In this document: positions 1 to 16,533 of the stretch, one piece after another
Numbering within the stretch: position 1 is the stretch's first letter
Layout of the letters: the number at the start of each line of letters is the position of its first letter
Source of the DNA: Lyophyllum atratum
Taxonomy: Eukaryota; Basidiomycota; Agaricomycetes; Agaricales; Lyophyllaceae
Length of the DNA: 64,000 nt
Reading direction: 5' to 3'
Assembly: GCA_014905825.1 (NCBI GenBank)
Contig: JACGCN010000009.1
Location: 682,001-746,000, forward strand
Made by a program: the position numbers and the translations under genes
The notes under the pieces: generated by a model
The model's input: only the letters and a program-made list of their open reading frames with translations
What the model was told of the DNA's origin: nothing
The model's database searches: none

Positions 1-810
1 GTCCAAGAAGTCGTAAATCGATAAGCGTGAGGTATCCTCGTTTGAGAGCGGCGCTAGACGTATTATGGACAAGGATTGAAGCTGCGGCACCTGAAGCGGC
101 CACAAGCGATCCATGTTCGTCATATTAATGAAATTGTGGCCATCAAGAACGAGTGTTTTCAGGATGGGACACCAAAGCGGTCCCCATCCGGGAGCAGGAT
201 TGGCATCGCCATCATCAATCTCGCATTCGAGTCTCAAGCTCACCAAGTGGGGAAGGTTGCATGAGAAGACACGAACTAGCTTGGGGAGAGCTGAGCTATG
301 AATGGCATAGAACGAGAAACTGCGAAAGCGGTGTATATGTGGGATAAGGATGGCTAGTAGCGGTAGGAGAATGGATCTCTCGTTATCTGAGTCTAGTCGT
401 GGGCAGTTGGGGTGCCGTGTCACGAAAATGTCGAGCAGGAGATCGGAGCTTCGCTCGAGCGAGGTTTGGATATGGGAAAAGGGTATCGGTTGTGCGGCAT
501 CGATGACGAAGACATGCACCGTCCAGAATTCAGGAATGTATGATACGATGGTCTGCCAACGAAGGGAAACTAGGGTGAGAGTATCTCGGAATCCGCGTAG
601 GAACAAGACCGGACGAAGAAACCATTTCTTATCGTATGGGTCGTCACTCGCAGGTGCGTAGAGCTCTTCGATAGAGTCGTAATGTACGAGATGAAAGATC
701 TTGGTGAGTAACTCTGCTGGGAGGTCGTCAATTGATGTGCGGCGCCGCTGAGGTTTGCTCTGTTTGTTTTGTTAGGATAGAGCGCGAAAAGGAGCTTCGC
801 CGCTGACCAT
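1..810 (-). CDS. F-box/LRR-type protein, 3' part outside window
   Basis: On the minus strand one frame stays open from position 759 to the window edge. Near its start it has a basidiomycete F-box-like segment (IDDLPAELLTKIFHLV), then the usual LV..RW motif (TLVSLRWQTIV) and leucine-rich stretches (LVSLRLECEIDD, ILKTLVLDGHNF). F-box proteins recruit substrates to SCF ubiquitin ligases; the substrate here is unknown. An in-frame TAA just upstream forces an intron. A 48 nt intron (760-807, branch-like CTAAC, CAG acceptor) joins phase 0 to an ATG at 808-810, so the first exon would be only the start codon. That is unusual, so the start is uncertain. The gene is cut at the left edge. The domain call is firm; the N-terminus is not. 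Confidence 0.72.
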
Positions 811-1736
811 GGTGTGCAACTGGTGGGCCTCTGTCGTGTCCACCTCCTACTGGAACTTCAAGGGGGTTTGATCACTGTCAGCCAGCTTGTACTCCGATTT
901 TGGTTCGACCGGCTTTTGCCATAATGCGATTAGATTAGGAGAGGCATCGTCACTTTGGAATCCGGTGGAGATAAGCCACATATCAGGCGAATTCACTCCC
1001 CCCTCTGTATCTCTCTTTCTGCACATTGTAGCCTCCAGATAGACGGTGTAGAATTTGCATGAATTATATTGTGAAGTTCGTATGCTGTCACGTCTTGTGA
1101 TGAAGATGTCCGCGACCATTCGAATCACATTTTCAATCTTGCTCGCCATCACCTGCGTATATGCATATCTATAAACACCTTCCATATATTAATGAGCTGT
1201 GGCTCCATCGTATGAAGCACCGCATGAGGATAAATTCTACGTACCTCTCGAAATCTTGTCTTACCACAGTTGAGGAATATATGACCTTCCGTGAGTAATG
1301 GAATAGGGTACTATTTTCAAGTACTCAAAGTCATCCCTTAGCAAGTGCGGGTACTTGAATACGCGCGTGAATGCGCGATCGCGATACAATGTTCAGATAC
1401 GAGAATGATGGCAGAGACCACACCTGCATAGCACGCTCCACAAAGGTTAGCACTTGGTGACGAAATTGATACATCCTTTGGGAACTCTGGGAGGAGCAGC
1501 GGTCAATTTAATAGAAACACAGGTCATACAAGGACGAAAAAGACAAGGTAAAAGGTAATAAAAGTAGTCCAAAAACTCCGACTGAGTTGTGCCACACCTT
1601 GAAAGGGGAACACGGAACCTAACGTAACACACAGCGAGGCCGGCAAGGAAATTATGAGTAGTATGATGCATAGATACAACACGGCGCCGCAGCTGGGTGG
1701 GTAGGTGGAAGGGGAGGCGGGAAGCAGTGAATAACA
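811..1736. other. Intergenic stretch, no convincing gene
   Basis: This lies between the F-box gene and the 3' end of the synaptobrevin gene. A 112-codon open frame (847-1185, minus) has no recognisable domain, and its splice phase does not fit the F-box gene. I see no repeat or RNA gene. Confidence 0.4.
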
Positions 1737-2571
1737 CTATTTTCCAGTTGCCTTGACAATTGAGACCACAATGATGACGATGATGACCGCAATTGCCACG
1801 CCAATAATAATGCGCATCTAGAATACTCGGTAAGATTAACCATGTAGACCGCGTTGAGCACCACGCACCTTCATGTCTTTCCACCTATACGAAAAAGACG
1901 ATAATAACATTACATCGTTGCAAACACGAGGAGTTTCAGGGAGGAACGTACCACATATTCTGTGGAAGGTGATGGCTTAGATTATCTGTACGGTACTAGA
2001 GAACAGGAAATAACATACCTTGCGCACTCGGTTCGCACCACGACGGAACCCCTGGGCTGATACTGCAAGATTGTCTGTTGTACATATTGTTCAGAACAGT
2101 CCCACCAGAAGAAGCCGGCAGTCCAAACGAGGAAGTAGGCAGAAGATATGACGAGGAAAGCTCACCTGTTTTATCCTGTAGTGAGTCCAGTCTCTCTCCC
2201 CGCTCCGCCACCTTTGTGATATTTTCTCTCATTATTCCAACAGTGTCATCAATTTGTGCTTGAATGGCCGCAGTTTTAGGGTTTCCTTGACTAGGACCAG
2301 CAGGGTTCGAGGAGGAGCCGTTACGGGGGACATAGGGATCGTAAGGTTCAGCCCTGTTCAGCAGGATGTGAGTGAGGTGGCTTGAATCATGAACTGTGGA
2401 CAAACATGATGAAAGCGTGGGGGTCTGGCGTAGGATTATAAGTTCAGTCTCAATACTCAGGTCAGTGTGGAAGCATTGAGCTCACCGTATCAAACAAAGT
2501 TGGGAAGAGGGGAACGGGATGGGGGTTGGCAGCAACAAGGAGCCGTTGCTGACGCCGAACTGCGATGCCAT
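1737..2571 (-). CDS. SNC1: Synaptobrevin-type v-SNARE (VAMP/Snc1-like)
   Basis: This is an R-SNARE of secretory vesicles that pairs with plasma-membrane t-SNAREs during exocytosis. The spliced product has a short variable N-terminus ([12 protein letters not shown]), a SNARE motif ([20 protein letters not shown], with the zero-layer Arg in [11 protein letters not shown]), [15 protein letters not shown], a WWKDMKMR juxtamembrane patch, and a C-terminal anchor ([20 protein letters not shown]) ending four residues later. Exons that close in phase are 2486-2571, 2166-2353, 2019-2074, 1952-1959 (8 nt), 1869-1884 (16 nt) and 1737-1817, giving 144 aa. The two tiny exons encode NMW|WKDMK and are needed to restore the family consensus. 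The first exon is less certain: it was chosen because no in-frame ATG exists in the second exon and the phase fits. The family call is very secure. Confidence 0.9.
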
Positions 2572-3210
2572 GTTATTCCCCACGGCGTGACCCGCAGTTA
2601 TTTTCGTCACGCCACTCGATCAACCTCCCCCTTTTCTTGAATCGAAGTTATCACTCTTTTGAAATTTGCAGTGCCACACCGCCTCACACCGCAGCGCTCG
2701 CCCATTGATAGCCTCCGCCCGAGTATCCGTGTTGTTTCCCGCAATGCGGGGGGTCTCCTAAGCCCTCAAGCTTCAGGCCGCCAACTACAGAACCCGAATG
2801 TTGCGCTGGGCGTTTGTTAATCTATGTCTACGTGGATTTCAATGCGGGATTCCTTGTCCCGAAGGCGATCATAGCCCTTGACGTATATGAATCATCCGCG
2901 GTGCCCGTGTTGCTGATCGAACATGACGCCCGACTTAGACTGATATGTATGTAGGTGCTAGTGACGGTAGGGCAACATATGCGTCCTCAAGAGCCTCTTT
3001 ACAAACACCCAGACCTTTCCGAGCGCTGGTATAAATGAGAAGGCTCCAACAACGCTCTCTGCCGCAGCTTTGTTGGCTAGTGATACATTACCCCGGGTGT
3101 TTGTCATATCCAGTGTCGAATCCGACAGACCCGCCATCATTCGCAAATCAAGCCACTTCATCTCATCTTCTATTTTCGCGTATCCCCAAACTACTCACTT
3201 CAAAACCATC
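2572..3210. other. Intergenic, divergent upstream region
   Basis: This separates the synaptobrevin gene (minus) from the F-box relic (plus) and should hold both 5' regions. No repeat, RNA gene or supported ORF was seen. Confidence 0.4.
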
Positions 3211-4793
3211 ATGACCGCCGGCGCCACGACCTCTTTCCCCGCCGAAGTTCTTGCTCATATCTGGCTCCAGGTCGACGAAAGTGCTGATCTTCTTGCTCTC
3301 GGTCTTACCTCCAAACGTCTCTGCACAGTCATTATCCCCCGCCACTCCCAGTTTCGCTGCTTGCGGTGCGATCTATGGCGCACACTCGCTTCTCAGCCCG
3401 GCCTTGTTGCGCGTTTTCGCACTTTGACCATTGCACTTGAGCCAATACCTACGATATCGCCCCTAGACTCAGCAGCAAAGTGCAAAGGGACTTTGAATAA
3501 TATCAGCATCGTCGAGGAACCTGATGTTTGCTTCACACTCTTGGCAGTTGCGATTCGGTGCATGACACGGCCGACACAACCTTCCGTTGGCTGTACCCCA
3601 GGCATCCACGGAACACAGTGTATCGTGCTTTATAAGACGTATCCCAAGTTACATACCTGGAAATATTGAATGTCGACGAACATTCCTCTATAAGCACTGT
3701 CCGATGTCGACCTTGCTAACGAACCGGTCAGTCTTCGATCTCAGCTCGTCTATTTTGCTGTATCGTATTTAATGAGACGCACAGATATAATAGCTATGGC
3801 GCCTTCCAAACCTGACAAACCTTTCCTTCGAGGAATTTGATGTCAACACCGACTTGGCCACTTACACAGCGTACTAGTGCACCGCTGCTCACCTCCCTCC
3901 TCCTGTGTCATCCTAATCTTATAGACCTCCGGATCATCCAAAGTAAACCATGGCGACTAGTCCGTGCGCGGTCCATTCAGGCGCTATTCGCCACTGCCCG
4001 CTGGCCGCACCTGTCTCGCCCCTCCGCCGAGGCCGTTGCTCTAGTTACGTTCCCTTATTCGAAGCTCACCGAAGGCTTGAAAACTTGAGCATAAGTCGGT
4101 CTCTAGTAGCACCGGGATTGTTATTCCAGGCCTTCCCTCTCTGAGGAGCCTTGATACCGACCGCGTACCCCGGAAGTCACAGGAGGCTTGGTGTACCTTT
4201 CCATGGACATACCGGCCATAGCGATACCATCCATGGCGGGGACACTATATATACGGCGGTTGTGGTTCGGTCTCTCTTGCCTGTTCAGCATTTCGCGAGG
4301 GCTGAGATACTTAATATTGCGGTAAGCAATATACTCGCGTGGTTTGTCGACCGCTCTTTCTAAGGTGCGTGCCAGCACTAGAGAGGCTAGGTCGGCATTG
4401 ATTGTCTTGTGACACGGTTCACGGGCGCGTGAGAGAGGTCGGCTCTGTCACTTTCTTCCTCTGCATACCGTACGTAAATCTTATGCTCGAGTTCACGACG
4501 TAAGCGCGCTGGAGGATGTACGCTTCCTTCTGCCGAGCCTGGCCCATCTCGGCTGGTTGCAGCTCGGCTGGTTCGATCACCTTGACATGGAGGAGGGGAG
4601 GAAAAGAGACGATGGAGACGTCGGCAAGTGGCTAGAAAATGAAGAGAAGGAGAGTTCAGCTCATGAAAGCATCAGCTCAGGTCCAACTATTCAGGCCCTG
4701 ATATCAAAAATGCACACCGAAATCCTCTCCGCCGCTACGCCATGCGGGTGCGGAAAGTTGGGGAATTGTTATTTCGGAGGAGAGAGGACTTGA
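3211..4793 (+). pseudogene. Decayed F-box gene, paralog of the intact copy at 44.6-46.5 kb
   Basis: Pieces of one F-box family can be followed in order, but in shifting frames. The F-box start (SFPAEVLAHIWLQVDESADL, LLALGLTSKRLCTVIIP) matches LLSVALTSKQLCSLIIP of the intact gene. AIRCM is followed by a switch to TTFRWLY...RNTVYRAL and a stop, matching TAFHWLD...NRIYAAL. Later pieces are CHPNLIDLRI, SIQALFATARWPHLSR (intact: DLFSTATWPQLTR), LPSLRSLDTD and LLPSLAHLGW, with a tail ending LGNCYFGGER (intact: WGRCYYAAGR). Several frameshifts and stops make it non-coding as a whole. The first 100 or so codons remain open and could be mis-annotated as a short gene. Confidence 0.75.
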
Positions 4794-5179
4794 ACATCGA
4801 GGCTCGTTTGATGCAATGTCTATGATGTGACACCGTTCCTCAGGCCTCCCTCGTATGTCTAAAATAGATTTATAGAGTGTAGCAAAGATGACTCGAGGTT
4901 TTTCTGAGAAAAAAGAATATAATCAGCTCCCAGTTGTCTTCTGACCAGTAGCCAGGTCATGGTGAGGTCACTGGGGAAGATGCCAAGCCAGGGTTGCACG
5001 TTGGTTGACCAGTTTCAAGTTGACGATCCAGAATGACCATCATGATGATTCGCACGCCACATTTCATCCTTCTCTGCATCTCTCATCATCCGCCTTCAAA
5101 ATTCATAACTTGTGCCTATTTCTTTGGCCTGAGCGCCTCATCCCCTCGTTTCATATTCTAAACTTCTGTAAATGCTGCT
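4794..5179. other. Upstream region of the protein kinase gene
   Basis: No gene seen. It probably holds the promoter and 5' UTR of the kinase starting at 5180. The pyrimidine-rich stretch near 5060-5160 is typical of fungal promoters. Confidence 0.35.
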
Positions 5180-8100
5180 ATGCCTTCGGTGAACGGTCAC
5201 AAACACACAGGCTCCGTGACCCAGAACCACAAAGCTCAGCTTGCTAACGCCTATAATGAATTGGGGAAGGAGCTCTCGTCCAACAAGATCAGGGTGGTGG
5301 GGAACTACACATTGGGAAGAGTTATCGGAGAGGGTGAGTTGTTTAACATGTCCGTATGTGGGTTCACCGTCTGATCCAACGCCCAGGAGCCTATGGGAAA
5401 GTACGGATGGGAACCCATCGACTTACGTCGACTCGCGTCGCCATTAAGCAGATTCCAAAGGCCATTTCGGCTTCCCTGACTCGCGAAATACACCACCACC
5501 GCCAGCTGCACCATCCACACGTCACGCAAATGTACGAGGTCATCGCGACGGAGTCGTCAATCTGGTTGGTTACGGAACTGTGCTGCGGGGGAGAGCTGTT
5601 CGACTATCTCGCAGAGAAAGGGCGATTGGCGGAGGAAGAGACGAAGATAGTCTTTGGTCAGCTCTGCCTGGCGGTGGCCTACCTGCACGATAACGGCATC
5701 GTTCATCGTGACTTGAAACTGGAGAATGTGCTCCTCGATGAACGGTGTCGCGTCAAACTGGGTGATTTTGGATTTACGCGGGAGTTTGAGCGAGGCAGTT
5801 TCATGGAGACATTCTGTGGTACGACAGGCTACGCGTCTCCGGAGATGTTGCAGGGAAAGAAGTATCAGGGACCAGGTACGTCCGCTACGCTTCCTACACG
5901 AATTCTATCTCACGGCTTGAACAGAGGTTGATGTGTGGTCTCTGGGTATCATACTGTACTGCCTTCTTACGGGGACACTTCCGTTCGACGACGATGACGA
6001 AGATGTAATGCGGCAAAAGATCATCCAAGGAGATTTTGAAGACCCTGACTGGCTCTCGACAGGTATGATCCATGACAATATGTTTTGATGCTGCTCACAC
6101 TATTTCTAGAATCCCGAGACTTGATCAAGAATATTCTTCAAAAGGATGTCTCAAGCCGCTTCACGATACCCCAAATCCTAGCCCACTCATGGTTCACTGC
6201 TCGCGACCTCACATACGAATCCGACGAACCATCGCAACAATTATCAACACAAACTATTTCCGACACCACCATGCCTGATTCTCAGCGCTCTTCAGAAAGC
6301 TCAACGGTGTCCGACTCGCCCTTTATCTCGTCATCGGAATTCGACACATCAGTACCTACGACACCTGACGAAAACCTCAATGATCCGTTTGACATGACTC
6401 CTGGCCTTCGCCGTAACCCAAGTGAAGCTACGATTAGGAAAACGCCTACTGACATCGAATCATTGTTCTCTAAAATGATTCGCCCGGGTGGCAACACGAA
6501 GCCTGAAACGGTGCAGGAAGAAGACATTCGAGGACCCTCCCCTCTACCCCCGCGTCAAAATTCTTCGAGCTCTAAAGGCCCGCCCGCCCATCCTGTTCGC
6601 ACACCAGCGCGCACAAAGCGTCGCTCGGTGTCATCTACCATGTCAGACCCTGGCTCACCTACAGCGGATAAGGCTCCGACACCGCTTCCCCTCCCTACTG
6701 GCCGTGATCTCGATTTTGCTGCACTACTCACTGCGCCAACACCCATCATTTTTTCAACACCTGTTGAACGGGAGCTTCTCAACACTCTCAGCTTGCTCGG
6801 TTTGGACACCGCGCAGATTGTGCATTCCGTCCTAACGGACGCGTGTGATGCTTCTGGTGCAATGTGGTGGATGCTCAAGAAGAAGGCAGAGAGGCGGCAG
6901 GTCGAGGAGGGAATCGAGCCGTTATCCGCCACATTACCAAGCGTTCCAGATTCACCCATCAAGCTTATCCATCCTAAGGCCTCCAAGAGGCGGAAGGTTT
7001 CGGCAGGCGTGCAAACTGATGGCGTAATGAACCTTAACCTGGCAAGGTCGGCACCGCAGCTCGCGTTCGTGCCGCCGACGCCAACGTTTCCGCGGTCATC
7101 CTCCCCGCCGCGACCCACAACGCCCACAAAGTCGCTCTTGCTGTCTCCCTCAGACACATCATCTAAGTCACATCCATCTACTCCAGCTTCTAGTTTGAGA
7201 GACAAGGAATCCAAAGGTCGGAAAGCGAGGTCGGGGAGCGTCAGCATAATGCAACGCGCGACTACGGCCTTGGAAGCCGCTGGCTTGGTGAGAAAGAAGT
7301 CTTCAGAAGCTGTACGAGAGGAGAAAGAGAAGGAGAAGGAGCGTGAAAAGTCGAGGGAGATGGAAAGGAGAATTGCTAGTGGCGAGGAACCAAGGAGCTC
7401 GCATGGAAGTGGTGGCTCGTCCAAATTGACAAAATCGCCACCTCTGAAGGCCTCTAAGGATTATCCTCCTTCGACACCGCCTCCTTCTGAGCTCCGTCAT
7501 CCCCAGCCCCAGGTGGACTCACCTTGGGTGCTGGCGGACGCCGGTGAAGCGTCCCATCACCATAGCGGTAAAGGATTCCCACCGACCCCAGCCAATACAC
7601 CAGGCAACGGCTTCCCTCAGTCTATGTCAGCGCCCAACGTCTCTGACGCTTCTTCGAAGCCCGCCGCCAGTGCTCCTCAACGTAACCGTGCAAATATCCT
7701 AACGGCCTTTAGGCTCTGGTTCCACGAAGATAGGAAAGGGAAACGCAAGGAGGCCTCAGGAGGCGCTATGGGTCTCAACTCCCACGTCGCGTACAGCCGG
7801 CCACTCACAACTTCGACACAGCCATTCCCGTCGGGCACAGCGAAACGCAGAGGATCATCAGGGAGTAGGTTCGCTCGCGGCCACCGGACGCGGCCCTCCG
7901 CCTCGTCACGACGGTCTAGTAGCGTCAACTCCCGCCGCTCATCTGGGACATCTATCCAGATGCTTATCATGGACTCCCCGCAGGTGCCTACGAGACGGTC
8001 CTTCGGCAGCCATACCCCCAACTCCGAACGAGGCGAGTATTCCTCACGGCCTTCGTCAATCCGGAGCTTCTCGATGCAGCGTCATAGGAAATCGCCGTCC

Positions 8101-9003
8101 CAAAGCTCAGCGGGATCAAACCATCTCCGTACAGCATCCCCCATGCAGAAGTATAATCACCATCGGAGAGCAGGCTCGGGGTCTTCCACTACCCGCGTTG
8201 TACGTCAGGTAACGGCGCGGGCGCCGCATGTGCGATCCAATTCTGCGACATCATCGATCCACTCGCCCACCTCCTCCCGTCCTGTATCCTTCTACGAGGC
8301 CTCGGAGAGCGAAGGCACCCGCACTACCTCGCCCTTCAAGACTCGCCCCCGCCGGTCCTCAGATGAGCCCCGTCGGCCACCCAGCGCCAACAACACCACC
8401 TTCGTCGCGCAGAAACGCCAAGGCCCATTCATGAGCCCCGTCACGCACGGGTACCAGCACTCCTTCGGGCGGTCCAGCTGGAAGAAGGCGTGGGGCCTGG
8501 AGCCGCCGGGCTGGCAGTCACGTACTGCACATGTGCCTATCGAGGTGCTTGCGATCTCGCCCGCGACGGAGCCCATGTCGATCCGAGACGTGTTTTCGGG
8601 GCGGCAGTCGCTTAGCATGGGCGATGAGAGCGATTGGGTCGATGAGGACGATGATGTGCCGGCGTTTGCGGGTGGGCTGGGGCAGATGGGGACATCGGCC
8701 TCGAACGCGACGCAGATGGACCCGCCGGTGACACTGTCACCGGCCCCTAGAGGCCATCGCTCGACAAAGCGAGCGAGTGGTCGTGATCATAGGGGAAATA
8801 CATCGTCGGGGAGCGGATCGTCGGGATCCGCGAGGCAGAAGGCTGGGCATTCGCCGGCGGAGCGCGTATCGCCTGTTCCGGCGGAGAATCCGTACGAGGG
8901 ACCCGAGACGAGGAGTGGTGGGAGGAGACAGCTCCCTGCGAGTCGGTCTGGGCCGGCGTTCCGCCATGCCATCCAGGAGGAGGATGAAGGGGAGGAAGAG
9001 TAA
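5180..9003 (+). CDS. Ser/Thr protein kinase, CAMKL group, Kin4-like
   Basis: Exons 5180-5333, 5387-5875, 5925-6062 and 6110-9003 join in phase to give 1,224 aa. The kinase domain spans about residues 40-330. It has a Gly loop (IGEGAYGKV), catalytic Lys72 (VAIKQI), Glu85, an HRDLKLEN catalytic loop (Asp160), Asp178 in DFGF, an activation segment (METFCGTTGYASPEML) and EVDVWSLGIIL. All residues needed for activity are present. The remaining 900 residues are low-complexity, Ser/Pro/Arg-rich and probably disordered, with many possible phosphosites and a basic Glu/Lys stretch (EEKEKEKEREKSREMERR). The loop sequence and the long disordered tail resemble fungal Kin4-type CAMKL kinases (spindle position/cell-cycle control). 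The subfamily is inferred and could instead be another CAMKL branch. No second folded domain is recognised. Confidence 0.88.
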
Positions 9004-9656
9004 TGATGTTCCTGGGACAATGAGTTCTGATTCTGTTTGGTTGTTCTCTCACTCTCATTCTCCCGACAGTTTGGTTTATTTTCCCCTTTCAAGTCGACAA
9101 ACGATCCTTTTGAATATTCAACGACATCCTACTTATATTCATACATTTCTGGCTCCGTACTAGTTCTCGGTCATGGATATCACTTTTAAATAGATACCCC
9201 TCCCCCTTCTGCCCTGTACCTGCGGTGCAGCGTATAGGTGCCTTACTTTTTCTATCACATACTTAACACTTATTACCTCTCCTGTCGGACTATGCAGGTG
9301 TACTTAATAACGATGACTACGAGTACATATTTCGTACAAGTAGAGCTAATGTATTGCAGGACTAGTTTCTAACTCACAGACAGGAGCGTCTTCAAAGTTA
9401 CCTCGAACACGTAACATGCCTTGCTCCCTGATGGATGACAACGATGATACTCATCATAGTAATGATCTGAAGATATAGACCGGGGTACTTACCCAGGGTA
9501 TCCTTCAGGATTCTTATTTGATATTACCCATGACCCTGGACTCGAAGATTGAATCGGACCCGACTATGCTATGTAAAATTAGAGGGTTTTCATTTGCCAA
9601 GCTGAGATTCGAATGGTACAAGACTAGAATCAAGCAACATGGGCTCGTGACATATG
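9004..9656. other. Convergent intergenic region
   Basis: 3' regions of the kinase (plus) and the HTH gene (minus). No supported gene or repeat was seen. Confidence 0.4.
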
Positions 9657-10751
9657 TTAATCACTGCCTACGAGTCCAGCAGCTTTCTTCATGCCTAAGA
9701 CCAACATGAAGCGCTGTGGAACGGGCAAATCGGGGATGCTCTCTATGAGCACCCGGTGCAGCCTTTCTTCTGGCCAGCCCGCGATGGCGAAAAGCTTCTC
9801 GGTCGTGCCCAGCTGCTGCTTGGTCAACGCATCAGTGAAACCGCTCAAGTCATGCTCCAGACCCTTCAGGAATATATATAGATCGCTCTTGGGCTCAGGA
9901 GTAGGCTCCGGAGTATGTTCAGGGGTAGCCTCAGGAGTAGGGTCATCCTCGATCTGTGCGGGCAGGTGGGTGAACGTGATATGGAGCGAAGGAAAGTAAG
10001 GTACTGACAGTAATGGCACATTGAAGGGTGGATCCAGGTTCCTTTGATGACTCCTCAAGTATTTCTTTCTTCTGGTCATGTTTAACGCACGCGTTGAAGT
10101 GGTAGGACAAACTCACCACCACCACAGACCTCGTTGCCGAAGAACTCGATGCACTAATACTGGCAGGCTCTGGAGCATTTTGAGAGTCAGGGGTCGATTT
10201 GGAGCTTACGGGTGGCTTTTCATCCCTCTGTACAGCATGTCAGCAGGGTCCAGCAAGTGCTACAGAGTGACATGCCTCTCGAACAGTGGCTGAGAGGCTT
10301 TCAGCAGTCGCGTTTCGGTTGTTCTGCAGCTGTGGCCCCTCAGTTTTCTAGAAACTGTAGGTCAATAATAGCTGCCAGTGAGCCTTAAAATGCCACACAC
10401 AGGCTTAATGTTAGGGAACTCCTTTCGAAAGTCATCGTCAACATGGTCAAAATCTGAACTATCTCCATCGAAGGCAGCACGTGCTTGGCGGTTTATGACA
10501 CGTCTGACCGTTCGGCTACTGCAGCCCAGTCGCGCGGCGACCTCTGCTTGAGAGGCGCCTGATAAGCACATTATGCGTATCATGGCGCGGTCTTCTCGAG
10601 AGAGTGAGGCTCGTGCCGACAATGCCTTTCTATGTGAGTACAACTTCAATGGGCAATAGAAACTGTTTAAGTATCAGGCTTACCTTTTGGCGTAAGGTAA
10701 TTTTCCAGGGCGAACAGTGCTCGCCTTGCGTTCCACATCGTCTCTGGACAT
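9657..10751 (-). CDS. HTH (transposase-type) protein with C-terminal SAM-like domain
   Basis: Six exons close in phase: 10684-10751, 10401-10629, 10276-10347, 10117-10227, 10009-10071 and 9657-9953 (279 aa). The N-terminus carries a helix-turn-helix like that of Tc1/mariner transposases (LSREDRAMIRIMCLSGASQ, then AEVAARLGCSSRTVRRVI). The middle is Ser/Thr-rich, followed by a Thr-Pro-Glu repeat. The end (LYIFLKGLEHDLSGFTDAL to PVPQRFMLVLGMK) looks like a SAM-type helical domain. No transposase catalytic domain is present, so this may be a domesticated DNA-binding protein. The third intron needs a GC donor (GAG|GCATGT). The longest open frame upstream begins only at a GTG, so the ATG at 10751 was chosen. 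Its function is unknown; chromatin or promoter binding is a guess. Confidence 0.7.
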
Positions 10752-10963
10752 GGTGGATTGCGGGTGCAAGACTGAATAAACCGAACGTTGAGGTTGATCA
10801 TGCGGAGACGTCGCGGAGTTTGCATCGCCGATTTGGCGGCCGAACACACCGGAGATGCTTGCAAGATCCTTGCCAAGTGGATCAGTGATTAGATCCACGT
10901 GACCGCAATTGAAATAGAAATGCGATCGGGAAAATCTGTGGTACTAGAACTTCAAGTTCGACG
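10752..10963. promoter_or_regulatory. Short divergent promoter region, HTH gene / AROM gene
   Basis: Only 212 bp separate the two start codons, so both genes must share regulatory DNA. A palindromic CACGTG at 10896-10901 is a candidate bHLH or bZIP site. No TATA box is obvious. Confidence 0.45.
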
Positions 10964-16023
<5,060 letters not shown>

Positions 16024-16533
16024 ACAGGATCTGTTCGTGGAAATGAAGTGTACCCCCTAGATGTATGGAAATAACGAACTTTTTGATTGTCAGATTAAGT
16101 ACCTTGCGACTTGAGATCGAACGTCCCAGCAGTTGATCTGATGTGTCAACAAGTGTAGATTAGACCTCTGGGCGAGGTGGTTGGTGGAGGAGCGAGCGTC
16201 CGCCAACCCACCCCCAAGTAAAGAGTGACAATTGAGGTATATGGGTAATAGTGCACCGATAGGTCCCGAGATGCTTCAGCAATAGAGAAAGAGAGAGAGA
16301 GAGGGTATCCTAGACTGTAAACGTATAACGGAAGATAAACATAACAAAAAAGTAATAAGTGAAGACGCGATATAAGGACTGGGCAAGGTTTTCACGGCAG
16401 GGATATTATGAGGCGGCGGTATGGCATGAAATCGTCGTGGCGGATAATAATAAAGAAAGAGGACTGCGAAAGAGCATCAACAGATTTCCACGGTATACAT
16501 TGACCCAAATCCATTCCATTCCTGTTTCTCTGG
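16024..16533. other. Convergent intergenic region with GA microsatellite
   Basis: 3' ends of AROM and the RGS gene. It contains a short (GA)n run near 16286-16304. No gene was seen. Confidence 0.4.

Noticed and set aside
847..1185. 112-codon open frame on the minus strand as a gene or upstream F-box exon.
   Set aside because: No recognisable domain, and its donor phase does not match the F-box acceptor.
6555..7424. Long antisense open frame (289 codons) over the kinase gene.
   Set aside because: It mirrors the GC-rich, Ser/Pro-biased coding strand and has no domain or splice support.
10684..10898. Longer N-terminus for the HTH gene starting at 10898.
   Set aside because: That start is GTG, and no in-frame ATG precedes it before a stop. 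The ATG at 10751 is used instead.
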